From a bacterium (GTDB lineage: Bacteria > UBP15 > UBA6099), in NCBI GenBank assembly GCA_029564595.1, contig JAKQPS010000020.1, positions 1 through 42,775 of the forward strand: a DNA stretch of 42,775 nucleotides. Direction: 5' to 3'. Made by a program: the position numbers and the translations under genes. The notes below the pieces were generated by a model. It was not told the DNA's origin and did not search any database. It saw only the letters and a list, made by a program, of their open reading frames with translations. This document shows, piece by piece, positions 24,840-32,566 of this stretch (within the stretch, counting starts at the first letter, position 1; each line of letters starts with the position of its first letter).

Positions 24840-25439
24840 ATGTCGCTGGAAGACAGGCAGAGCGCTCTGGTGGCGGAGCGGAGAAAACAAATTTTCGAGG
24901 CGGCGATAAAAGTCTTCGCCCGGAAAGGATACCACGCGGCGACCGTCAGCGAGATCGCGCGCGAGGCCGGCCTCGGCAAGGGCACTCTGTACGAGTACAT
25001 CAGAAGCAAAAAAGAAATGCTTTTCCTAGTGGCCGAGGAAGGCCACGCGATGATACTCGCTGAAATCGACGAGATTGCCAAACAGGATTTATCTCCTCTG
25101 GAAAAGTGGCGGGGGGCCATAAGCGTTCAACTCCGCCTTATGGACAGATACAAGGAAACTGCGACCGCCGTTCTTCCTCAGATTCTCGGCATGAGCGAAC
25201 ATGAAAACAGCAGGCTCGTGCAGATGAACGAGAAGTACATAGAGAAATTTTCCACGATTTATGAAGAAGGCGTCGCGGCTGGCGTGTTCAGGCAGGTTGA
25301 TTCCATGCTGCTTAACGTGCTCGTATGCAATTTCTGCGTTCTCTGGGGGAATTCCCCCGAAATGCGTGAATATTGCGGCTCCGTCGATAAGTTCGAAGAT
25401 TTCCTGATGGATGTCATATTCAAAGGAATCATCGCATAA
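24840..25439 (+). CDS. TetR/AcrR-family repressor
   Basis: A 199-residue regulator. The N-terminal DNA-binding helices (about 12-62) read RRKQIFEAAIKVFARKGYHA, TVSEIAREAGLGKGTLYEYI and RSKKEMLF, a canonical TetR helix-turn-helix. The rest is a helical ligand-binding and dimer domain. It follows the RND gene by 36 bases and is the last gene of the operon. The 18-bp palindrome at 18667 is the obvious target, giving negative autoregulation relieved by a pump substrate. GGAAGG and GGGGAG precede the ATG. Confidence 0.92.
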   Translation: MSLEDRQSALVAERRKQIFEAAIKVFARKGYHAATVSEIAREAGLGKGTLYEYIRSKKEMLFLVAEEGHAMILAEIDEIAKQDLSPLEKWRGAISVQLRLMDRYKETATAVLPQILGMSEHENSRLVQMNEKYIEKFSTIYEEGVAAGVFRQVDSMLLNVLVCNFCVLWGNSPEMREYCGSVDKFEDFLMDVIFKGIIA

Positions 25440-25476
25440 ATATTTTCCTGTGTCGCGCGTGGCGGATTGCGCCGCG

Positions 25477-25505
25477 TTGATTTAATTTTTTTCCAATGTT
25501 AAAAT
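25477..25505 (+). promoter_or_regulatory. Promoter of the ClpX-like gene
   Basis: TTGATT (25477-25482), a 17-bp spacer and TAAAAT (25500-25505). Start is expected near 25512, leaving a 34-nt leader with AAGGAGGAC. Confidence 0.55.
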
Positions 25506-25545
25506 CAGACGCTGACTGTTGATTCCTCAAGGAGGACGCTAAAAA

Positions 25546-26664
25546 ATGGCCGCGAACGGCAATTCGGCGTCGATGAGACCCCGCGAAATTTATAACGAAA
25601 TGAAGAAAGACATTATCGGACAGGACCTTGTCCTCAAATATGTGTCTGTCGCCATATTCAAACATGTATGCGGCGAGAAGTACGGCAACATCATAATGAT
25701 CGGAAACAGCGGAACCGGAAAAACCTCGGTCATGAAGGCGATGGAAAAGCTGTATATGAAGAATCCGTTCTTCGCCAAGCACAGAGTAGTAGTGAGGATG
25801 AACGCGAACTCGATGGCGAACGAAGAAGGAACCGTAATAACCGGACACCAGCTTTTCCGCACCCTTCAGGAGCGCGCTTTGCATATTCTCGGCAAGGAAT
25901 CCACCCCTGAAAAGGTTCAGGAATACATCGAGCACAGCACCGTCTGCATGGACGAAATCGACAAGATAACCGCCTATGTCGGCGGCAAACCCAACGTCGT
26001 CGGCATTAACATTCAGCAGTCGCTTCTCACTCTGATGGAAGGCGAAAGCGTGGTTTTCGACACGCACTTCCTGCAGGACGGCGAGTTCAAGCCCTACCAG
26101 ATGAACATCGACACGAGCAACATCCTTTTTATCTGCGGCGGCGCGTTCGAGGAGCTTTACAATCAGGTTTACGCTAGAGTCTTCGAAGAGGGAAAACAGG
26201 ACAAACTGACCAAAATGGTGATGGGAGAAGACGGCAAAGTCGAATTCAAACAGATTTTCACCCTGAAAGAGAACCTGATGCAGGAAGACATCTTCAAATA
26301 CGGAATGATGCCTCAGTTTCTTTCCCGTTTCGACAACTCAATCGTCCTCGAAGACCTTACCGCCGACGACCTCGAAACGATATTCACGGAGCCGGAAGAG
26401 TCCGTGTTCAATATTTCGCGGAGGTTCTTCAAGAGGTTCAACATCGAGCTGAACATAACGAAAAAGGCGCGCAGGCTGGTGGCGTCGGAGGCGGCAAAGA
26501 ACACACGCGTCGGCGCCCGCGCGCTTAAGGACACCTACGGACGCATCATTAAACAGTTCGAGTTCGATCCGTTCGAGCATGAATGCGTCAGAAAACTGGG
26601 CGATAACCAATACGAACTCACCATCGACGAAGGTATCGTCAAAGACGCGCTTGGAATCAAGTAG
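25546..26664 (+). CDS. ClpX-like AAA+ ATPase lacking the zinc-binding domain
   Basis: A 372-residue single-ring AAA+ protein of the ClpX/HslU type. It shows IIGQD (23-27), Walker A GNSGTGKT (53-60), Walker B CMDEID (134-139), the ClpX-like stretch NIQQSLLTLMEGE (155-167), sensor 1 in NILFICGGAF, an arginine finger at Arg261 (MPQFLSRFD) and sensor 2 GARAL (323-327). It lacks the four-Cys zinc domain that real ClpX uses for adaptors. The expected pore loop GYVG is not present after Walker A, and no IGF-type ClpP loop is evident. It is therefore probably a ClpP-independent remodelling ATPase of unknown target. It has its own promoter and a strong AAGGAGG site; no protease gene is adjacent. Confidence 0.85.
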   Translation: MAANGNSASMRPREIYNEMKKDIIGQDLVLKYVSVAIFKHVCGEKYGNIIMIGNSGTGKTSVMKAMEKLYMKNPFFAKHRVVVRMNANSMANEEGTVITGHQLFRTLQERALHILGKESTPEKVQEYIEHSTVCMDEIDKITAYVGGKPNVVGINIQQSLLTLMEGESVVFDTHFLQDGEFKPYQMNIDTSNILFICGGAFEELYNQVYARVFEEGKQDKLTKMVMGEDGKVEFKQIFTLKENLMQEDIFKYGMMPQFLSRFDNSIVLEDLTADDLETIFTEPEESVFNISRRFFKRFNIELNITKKARRLVASEAAKNTRVGARALKDTYGRIIKQFEFDPFEHECVRKLGDNQYELTIDEGIVKDALGIK

Positions 26665-27339
26665 TCAGATATTATTCTCTGAATAAATTTTGCGAAGACC
26701 CTCGATGAGGACGAATCTTCCGAGGGGGATAGTTTCGCGCGTGAACGCGGAGACGAAAGCCTTGTTGTCGCACAGGCCGCCGGAAAGGTACAGCCTGTCT
26801 GGCCTGCCTACAAGCGTCTCGCAGTTGAAGGCCACGCCGCGAAGGAAACCCGCTAGCGCTTCCTCGTGGCTTTTTCCCTGTGAAATCATGTCAAACATGG
26901 AAGTCATGCCAAGCACTCCGCAGACGACCGGGATGCGGGGCGCGTCCGAGGGCAAGTTCTCAGGCTCTATGTCGAAGTAGCGTGTCAGCAACTCTACGAC
27001 CTGCCCCGCGAAGGCTCCGCACTCAGTGTTCCAATCCATTCCCGCGACGCGACGGTTCCGTATCTGGACGTATTTGACGTCCCGCGCTCCGCAGTCAAGC
27101 ACCGTGAAGTCCGGCTCTTCTACCATTGCCAGAGCGCCTTCGGCGAGCGCCACAAGCTCGTTCACTCGCTCGCCGGAACCGGAGGCTATATTATGCCCGG
27201 TCGAAGCGGCTATTCTGTATTCCGACACGCTTTTGATGAAACGCCGCGAGGGAACAATCGCGCGGGTGGAATCTTCAAGATTGAAAATCTTAGCGTAACC
27301 CGTGCCGCAGTCGAGAAGGATAGGGGAAGGCGCGCTCAT
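26665..27339 (-). CDS. HgdC/BcrAD/BadFG-type ATPase (dehydratase/reductase activator-like)
   Basis: A 224-residue ASKHA-fold protein. It has the two phosphate loops LLDCGTGYAKI (10-14) and VLDCGARDVKYV (82-87) and the adenosine motif LSGGL. Cys107 (WNTECGAFAGQ) and Cys140 (VVCGVLGMTSM) fall where HgdC binds its inter-subunit [4Fe-4S] cluster. Such proteins use ATP to inject low-potential electrons into a partner such as 2-hydroxyacyl-CoA dehydratase or benzoyl-CoA reductase. It is shorter than HgdC. ATG 27339 is chosen: GGAGGGG lies upstream and it overlaps the upstream stop as ATGA. Confidence 0.8.
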   Translation of the reverse strand: MSAPSPILLDCGTGYAKIFNLEDSTRAIVPSRRFIKSVSEYRIAASTGHNIASGSGERVNELVALAEGALAMVEEPDFTVLDCGARDVKYVQIRNRRVAGMDWNTECGAFAGQVVELLTRYFDIEPENLPSDAPRIPVVCGVLGMTSMFDMISQGKSHEEALAGFLRGVAFNCETLVGRPDRLYLSGGLCDNKAFVSAFTRETIPLGRFVLIEGLRKIYSENNI

Positions 27340-28094
27340 CTTTTTCCCCTCCATCCGAGGTTGAATTCAAGAAACGCCTCTATCTTCGCGCGGGTCGAAT
27401 GAGACATCGCCTTGTCCACCTCGACGTACAGCCCGCCGTGTTCGCGCGCCAGATTGTACGCAAACGCGGATTTCTGGCAGAAAGACTGCGTGAAGAAAAC
27501 AGTCGGGACGCCCGAAGCGACCTCGCATTCCATTTCGATGTCGGCGGGAGTTTTGTTTTCCATGCAGCGGGTCCAGCCGAATATATGGGTTTCGTCAGGA
27601 AACAGTTCGAGGATGCCGAAGTCGTACGGGGGGACGCCCCAGAAGCCGCACTTAGGCGCGCATTCTTCAAGCGTCAGCCCATCAGGCAGCGGAGCGAAGA
27701 CAGAGTTGACGATAAGCTCCATCTTTTTCAACAGCGGCAGTCCGCTGCGCGAGATGGGAAACCCGGCTCCCTTCGCGTTGTCGTTTTCCACTTTCAGAAT
27801 CGGGATATCCGTCGTCCTTTCGAGCCAAGACGCGATGTTGCGCATCCCGTCGCATTTGCATTTGCCGACGGTGGCGATGACGAGGTCTAAGCCGCCGTCT
27901 TCGCGCAGAGAAAATATGTTTGAGACGACCCTTTTTAGAATCGAGCAGTACGCGTTGGGCAGATAGATGTCTTTTACGGGGCGATCCGCAAGAGGCTCGT
28001 CTAGGTCGAAAATGAGCGCGCCGTTCTCGATACGCTCTTGCATCATATCCCATGGCGGCGCGCCAACAATCCCTATCCGCTCTCGTTCTTCCAT
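27336..28094 (-). CDS. HgdB-like Fe-S protein (2-hydroxyacyl-CoA dehydratase D-like), reduced size
   Basis: A 252-residue protein with about nine Cys, including LPNAYCSILKR, VGKCKCDGMRN, EECAPKCGFWG, WTRCMENK and SFCQKSAFAY. The spacing of the first Cys, the CKCD motif followed by a helix, and the later TQSFCQKS resemble the cluster-binding half of HgdB/FldC-type subunits, but the protein is about 100 residues shorter and has no A-type partner nearby. It overlaps the HgdC-like ATPase by ATGA, so the two surely work together: the ATPase would reduce a cluster here. The reaction is unknown. The start has no ribosome site and lies seven bases after a -10 element. Confidence 0.6.
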   Translation of the reverse strand: MEERERIGIVGAPPWDMMQERIENGALIFDLDEPLADRPVKDIYLPNAYCSILKRVVSNIFSLREDGGLDLVIATVGKCKCDGMRNIASWLERTTDIPILKVENDNAKGAGFPISRSGLPLLKKMELIVNSVFAPLPDGLTLEECAPKCGFWGVPPYDFGILELFPDETHIFGWTRCMENKTPADIEMECEVASGVPTVFFTQSFCQKSAFAYNLAREHGGLYVEVDKAMSHSTRAKIEAFLEFNLGWRGKR

Positions 28095-28101
28095 GACAAT
28101 A

Positions 28102-28129
28102 AATATATATGAGGGGGACGGAAAATCAA
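28102..28129 (-). promoter_or_regulatory. Promoter of the HgdB-like/HgdC-like pair
   Basis: TTGATT (28124-28129), a 16-bp spacer and TATATT (28102-28107) on the minus strand. The start site would fall at about 28095, next to the ATG at 28094, so the transcript is probably leaderless. Confidence 0.5.
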
Positions 28130-28145
28130 ACGCGGAACTGAGGAA

Positions 28146-29312
28146 TCATTCGTATCTGAGGCTGTCGGCAATGTTGCGGCGCATTATCATCGCGGCGGGA
28201 AGAAGCCCGGCGAACGCGCCTATCAGCACGGATATAAGAATCCCGACCGCAAAAATTCGGGGCGAAACCAGCGCGCTCATGAAAGTCTCGCCCACAAAAT
28301 AGCCTATCAGCAAATCAATAAGTTTAGACAAGGCGACGCCGATGCAGCAGCCGAGCGCCCCGCCGACCACGCTCAATATTATAGATTCGGCCAGTATCAT
28401 TCTTATCACGAAACCTTTGGACGCCCCGATAACTCTGAGCGTCGCGAACTCGCGTATCCTCTCTGAAACGCTCATCACCATAGTGCATGCGACGAACAAC
28501 ACGCCGATAACCAGCGCGAAACAGGACACTCCGAAATGCACCGCCCGCGCCATGCTCAACATCTTCTTCGCTTCCGCAATCAACTCTCTTACCGTCTGGA
28601 CATCGAGATGCGGAAAAGCTTTTGAAAGCTTTTCGGAAACCGACTCCGGGCCGGCCTCCGCAGACGCTTTGACTAGGAAGTAGCTGACCCTGCCGGAATC
28701 GCGGAATATCTTTTGAAGCGACGCTATGGGGGAATACGCGAAATAGTCGAACGGCTCGTCGGTCTTTTCCATTATTCCGATGACTTCGAGTTTGCGGCCT
28801 GATATCAGTTCGAGCTTGTCTCCAACGTCTTTGCCCGTGTTTTCCGCGACCACGCCGCCGAGGACGACCACCGCGCCGTCGTCGTTGGAAAAGAACCTGC
28901 CGCGCGCGATGGATGCGGTCGGCCTGATCTTGAAAAAATCGTCTGCCGGCATGCCCGACACCATAGTCATCATCGGGCCGAAGCCGGTTGAGCCGCCGTC
29001 AACGGAGAACGCCTGATAGATAGGCTCGACGAATTCGACTCCGGGAATGCCCCTGACTATGGGCAGAAGGTCGGCGTCGAGCATCGCGTTTCCCTGCATC
29101 CCGAACGGCATCTTGGAGCCGCCTTTGGGCCGAACGAAAAGGTCGGGGCCGCTTCCGGTCAACATGCCGTCCAGCGCGCTCATGAAGCCCTCGCTTATCG
29201 ACAGCAGCCCGACGGTGAATCCGATGGCGAGAGCGACGCCCATGATTGTGAGCATAGAGCGGCCCCGTCTTCGGGTCAGATTCCTCGTTCCGAGTTTGAT
29301 GTGGCTTTTCAT
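28146..29312 (-). CDS. ABC transporter permease, FtsX/MacB type (no ATPase nearby)
   Basis: A protein of about 388 residues with the MacB/LolC layout: a first helix (MLTIMGVALAIGFTVGLLSIS), a periplasmic MacB_PCD-like domain of about 200 residues, then three C-terminal helices in an FtsX domain (HFGVSCFALVIGVLFVACTMV, FATLRVIGASKGFVIRMILAES, AVGILISVLIGAFAGLLPA). Such permeases need an ATPase of the LolD/MacB family, and none is encoded next to it. It lies 66 bases after the amidase gene on the same strand, so a role in envelope maintenance is plausible. The start is uncertain: ATG 29312 (chosen) or TTG 29354; neither has a strong ribosome site. Confidence 0.85.
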   Translation of the reverse strand: MKSHIKLGTRNLTRRRGRSMLTIMGVALAIGFTVGLLSISEGFMSALDGMLTGSGPDLFVRPKGGSKMPFGMQGNAMLDADLLPIVRGIPGVEFVEPIYQAFSVDGGSTGFGPMMTMVSGMPADDFFKIRPTASIARGRFFSNDDGAVVVLGGVVAENTGKDVGDKLELISGRKLEVIGIMEKTDEPFDYFAYSPIASLQKIFRDSGRVSYFLVKASAEAGPESVSEKLSKAFPHLDVQTVRELIAEAKKMLSMARAVHFGVSCFALVIGVLFVACTMVMSVSERIREFATLRVIGASKGFVIRMILAESIILSVVGGALGCCIGVALSKLIDLLIGYFVGETFMSALVSPRIFAVGILISVLIGAFAGLLPAAMIMRRNIADSLRYE

Positions 29313-29378
29313 CTGGCGGCGACTCTTTTCGCGTCGTTCGGCGTTTTGCTTCAATGCTAGCGCCGGGCGTCTGATATA

Positions 29379-30854
29379 TCAATTGGAAGCGGCTTTGAGG
29401 GAATCGGCGAATCTGATTATTCCTTTTGCGATCCCATCCGCGTTTTGTCTCAGAAATTCCGGGTCGTTGTATCGCTTTCCCTCCGCAAGGTTGGTCATGT
29501 AGCCCGTTTCGACCAGCACAGCCGGGAAGGAGGTCGTCCGTATGACAGCGAAAGAGCCGAAGAAAGCGGCCCCGCCGGGGCGAGCCGTCGCCGCCGCCGT
29601 CTCCACGGCGATGTACTCCGCCGCCGGACGGCTCTGTTGCTCGAACCAGTAAACCTCGACTCCTTCGAGGGACGCGTCCACATCTCCATTCGCGTGAACA
29701 GAAACGAACAGGTCGGCTTTGGCTCGCTCCGCGTATTCCAGCCGTTCGTACAAATCCATCATCCGTTCCGAATCGCCGTCTCTGGTAAGCAGAACCTCAA
29801 AACCCTCGGCTGACAGGCGATCCGCCAGTTGCAGCGATATCGCCATCACCGCGTCCTTTTCGAGCAGGCCGTCCTTGTTTCTAGTTCCTTCAGCGTAACC
29901 TTTTGGGAAAGGCTGAGGCGCGCCGTGTCCGGGGTCAATGACGATTCTTTTTATCGGGCGGAATCTCGAATCGTGTATATACAGGCGAAACACGTTGCCG
30001 CGCCATTCCGCGTCGTATCCGGCAAGCAAAGCGGGGGCGTGAATTGCTCCCTGAATAGAAGCGGATTCCGGTTCGCAGTGACACCATCCCCCAGCCTCAG
30101 CGCAGGCCGAAGAAACTTTTTTCGCCGATGAGCCGCAATCGACTCCCATCAGCTTGAAAGCGACCATCTCGGGGATAATAGCGCCGACGGCCTCAAACGA
30201 GACCTGAGATGAAAGAGTGAATTCGAGTCCGGTTCCTTTTTTGTCTGACACGCTCCCGGCGGCGGAAAGTTTTGCGACAGGGACTCCGAAATAGGAGTTT
30301 GCGCGCGGGGGCCGTCCGGCGGGGGACAGAGCCTCGTCGTAAACCCAGCAGAACTCCGCCGGCGCGAGCTGCGCCTGAAACCAATGTCCGATCCTGTCCA
30401 CCAGCTTGACGGTGGAACCTTTCGGCAAATCGCCTCCGCGCGTCGAGTCTCGCTTGGCGTTAAGACCGCCGTAAGGAACCGACCTGCAAGATACGAAGTC
30501 CGCGACGACTCTTCCGTAGAAAGGCGCGCCTACGCCCGGCCTTTCGTCAGGCGCGAACGCTATAGGCCCTCTCGCTCCGGAGGCTGCCTTTGCCGTCAGC
30601 CATGTCGGAACCCACCCTTCCTCTCCGTTCCTCATCCTCACCTGATACCATGAGTCTTTTTCGACGCCCAGCCATTCCACAAGAGCTCCGCGCGTAAGCC
30701 TGTTGTCGGACCAGCCCGACCCGGCGCTTTTGTGCAACACTGTCTCGCGCGTCGTTATTTCAATCCACCCGGAGCCGTCCGCTTTCGCCGCAACGGTCGC
30801 AGCGAGCGCCGTTATTAAAACTCCCGTTATCGCAAGAAATCGGTATTCTCTCAT
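29379..30854 (-). CDS. N-acetylmuramoyl-L-alanine amidase (Amidase_3) with SH3-like domains
   Basis: A 491-residue exported wall hydrolase. A signal peptide (1-26) precedes two SH3-like modules (about 28-87 and 112-175). A linker with several Cys follows. From 303 the Amidase_3 domain shows IVIDPGHG (zinc ligand His310), LLEKD (Glu332), SVHANG (His387) and LVETGYMTN (catalytic Glu449). It cleaves the amide between MurNAc and L-Ala in peptidoglycan. The Cys cluster CAEAGGWCHC (251-260) in the linker is unusual and may be disulfide-bonded. The start codon lies seven bases after a -10 element, with no ribosome site. Confidence 0.92.
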   Translation of the reverse strand: MREYRFLAITGVLITALAATVAAKADGSGWIEITTRETVLHKSAGSGWSDNRLTRGALVEWLGVEKDSWYQVRMRNGEEGWVPTWLTAKAASGARGPIAFAPDERPGVGAPFYGRVVADFVSCRSVPYGGLNAKRDSTRGGDLPKGSTVKLVDRIGHWFQAQLAPAEFCWVYDEALSPAGRPPRANSYFGVPVAKLSAAGSVSDKKGTGLEFTLSSQVSFEAVGAIIPEMVAFKLMGVDCGSSAKKVSSACAEAGGWCHCEPESASIQGAIHAPALLAGYDAEWRGNVFRLYIHDSRFRPIKRIVIDPGHGAPQPFPKGYAEGTRNKDGLLEKDAVMAISLQLADRLSAEGFEVLLTRDGDSERMMDLYERLEYAERAKADLFVSVHANGDVDASLEGVEVYWFEQQSRPAAEYIAVETAAATARPGGAAFFGSFAVIRTTSFPAVLVETGYMTNLAEGKRYNDPEFLRQNADGIAKGIIRFADSLKAASN

Positions 30855-30861
30855 AGATGTG

Positions 30862-30890
30862 ATTTTGCACTAAAAGCATTCATCGTTCAA
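30862..30890 (-). promoter_or_regulatory. Promoter of the amidase gene
   Basis: TTGAAC (30885-30890), a 17-bp spacer and CAAAAT (30862-30867) on the minus strand. The predicted start at about 30855 leaves at most one base before the ATG. Confidence 0.5.
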
Positions 30891-30927
30891 GCATTCGAGG
30901 GAAGGCATTCCGCCGCCGACGTAGTTA

Positions 30928-30956
30928 TTGTAATAAGCGCCGGTTTCGAATATCCT
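30928..30956 (+). promoter_or_regulatory. Promoter of the ComEA-like operon
   Basis: TTGTAA (30928-30933), a 17-bp spacer and TATCCT (30951-30956), divergent from the amidase promoter. Leader of about 32 nt with AAGGT. Confidence 0.4.
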
Positions 30957-30994
30957 TTATATGAGTTTGAATTCACAGAATTCGGAAGGTCGCA

Positions 30995-31573
30995 ATGACT
31001 CGCGGTCTGACATCAAAGCAGAAGGCAATGATATGCGCTATCATCGCCGCGCTTGTGTCCGCCGCCTTGCTCCGCGTATATCTTTCAAGCCGCGAGGCCA
31101 CAAGGGTCAGGCTTGAAGCCGAGAGGACGGACGAGGTTCTTCCACATATCGTGGTTCATGTTAAAGGCGCGGTTAAGCGACCCGGACTTGCCACGCTCGA
31201 AGCCGGTTCAAGGGTGGCAGACGCTGTGGAGGCCGCAGGCGGTTTTTCGGACGAATCCGCCGCAGCTTCAACCAACCTTGCCGCGCGCGTCAATGACGGA
31301 GACGAAATCATCATAGGAGGCCGCGCCCGCGCTTCCGTCGGCTCTGCCGTTAACGACAAGCTTCAACCCGGCGAAAAAATCGACATCAACGCCGCGCCGG
31401 AGGTCGAGTTGCAACGCCTCCCGGGAATAGGCCCGACGTACGCCGCAAGAATCGTGGAACTCAGAAACAGGAGAGGCCCTTTCCGCTCGGCAGAGGAAAT
31501 TATGCTTGTCCAAGGCATCGGCGAAGTAAAATTCAGCAGATTGAAAGACTTCATCAAAACAGGAGCTAAATGA
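30995..31573 (+). CDS. ComEA-like DNA-binding protein (SLBB plus helix-hairpin-helix)
   Basis: A 192-residue membrane-anchored protein: one N-terminal helix (about 10-28), an SLBB domain (50-110, VVHVKGAVKRPGLATLEAGSR), then a double helix-hairpin-helix (128-190, INAAPEVELQRLPGIGPTYA and FRSAEEIMLVQGIGEVKFSRL). This is the ComEA arrangement for binding double-stranded DNA outside the inner membrane during uptake. No comEC or pilus gene is in the window. Its stop overlaps the next start as ATGA. Confidence 0.9.
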   Translation: MTRGLTSKQKAMICAIIAALVSAALLRVYLSSREATRVRLEAERTDEVLPHIVVHVKGAVKRPGLATLEAGSRVADAVEAAGGFSDESAAASTNLAARVNDGDEIIIGGRARASVGSAVNDKLQPGEKIDINAAPEVELQRLPGIGPTYAARIVELRNRRGPFRSAEEIMLVQGIGEVKFSRLKDFIKTGAK

Positions 31574-32508
31574 CTCAATCAAACGAATCACATGGGCGGT
31601 TGCTGGCGATTCACTCCGACGAAGGGACGCTCGCTCCAATTCTCGAAGTCTTTGCCCAAAGGGGTTTTGACGTTGCCGTCGTGTCGGAAACCTCCTCGGA
31701 AATGTCTCACATTGAAATCATGAATTATCGCGCGGTTCTCATTCGAGAGCCTTTCGGAAGTTCGACCGCTGTTGAAATCGCCGAGCAGCTTCGCGCCGAC
31801 GGCCCTGATCTAGGATGCCCGATTATAGCTCTCTGTCCGGACGAACCGACGTCTGAGTTGAGAGTGTCAATGCGCGCGCGCGGCATTTCCGAATCTCTTT
31901 GCGAATACACCGACCCGGATGAAATCGCCAACATAATCGAGACGCTAATAGGAGCCGAAGGCGCTTCGATGACCGATCACGTCACTGGTTTGATCTCAGG
32001 TCCCGCTCTCGCGAGGCGTCTCGACTCTCTCTGCATGGAAGCCCGCAAGGAGTGGTACTTCATTGAAGTGAAGCTCCTCGGAATCAAACCCTACAATCTT
32101 CAGAAGGGCTACGACTTGGGAGACGAGTTGCTGAAAGGGCTTGGCGAAATGTTGACGGAAATAGCGGCTGAATACGGAAGCGAAACGGATTTCGTCGGTC
32201 GCCTTTTCGGCCCCAGATTCTGCATAGTCGCCGAATCCAGAAAAGTCGAGTCCGTCTGCCGCACTATTAAAACGAAATCGGAAAGGTTCTTCCGCAAGCA
32301 TTACTCTTCATTCGAATGGATGAAAGGCTATCTCACCGTGGAAGGCGGCAACAGCGCGGGAGACTACTATCTATGCGAGTTGCTCGTCGCCGCGGTCCAC
32401 GTCCCTTCGAATTGGGGGAACAGCTTGGCATACCTCCTAGATATCGCCGAAGAGGTGCTTGCAAAGGTGGACAAGACGCGGCAGGGATATCTCATAGCGC
32501 GGCCATAA
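31570..32508 (+). CDS. Degenerate REC-GGDEF protein
   Basis: A 312-residue soluble protein. Residues 9-127 follow a receiver fold (LLAIHSDEGT, NYRAVLIREPFG, CPIIALCPD), but the phospho-Asp position is not acidic. Residues 135-300 follow a GGDEF domain: DHVTGLISGPALARRL is the usual DPLTGL entry, KPYNLQKGYDLGDELLKGLGEML is the KxxND/GHxxGD helix, and FVGRLFGPRFCIVAE replaces the GGDEF loop with FGPRF (213-217). Cyclic di-GMP synthesis is therefore ruled out by motif; a GTP-sensing or scaffolding role is possible. It is translationally coupled to the ComEA-like gene. Confidence 0.75.
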   Translation: MTQSNESHGRLLAIHSDEGTLAPILEVFAQRGFDVAVVSETSSEMSHIEIMNYRAVLIREPFGSSTAVEIAEQLRADGPDLGCPIIALCPDEPTSELRVSMRARGISESLCEYTDPDEIANIIETLIGAEGASMTDHVTGLISGPALARRLDSLCMEARKEWYFIEVKLLGIKPYNLQKGYDLGDELLKGLGEMLTEIAAEYGSETDFVGRLFGPRFCIVAESRKVESVCRTIKTKSERFFRKHYSSFEWMKGYLTVEGGNSAGDYYLCELLVAAVHVPSNWGNSLAYLLDIAEEVLAKVDKTRQGYLIARP

Positions 32509-32566
32509 TATTTAATGCGCGCGACGCTCGATGTGTTATGATAATGCGGCCGAGGAGAATAAGCGC

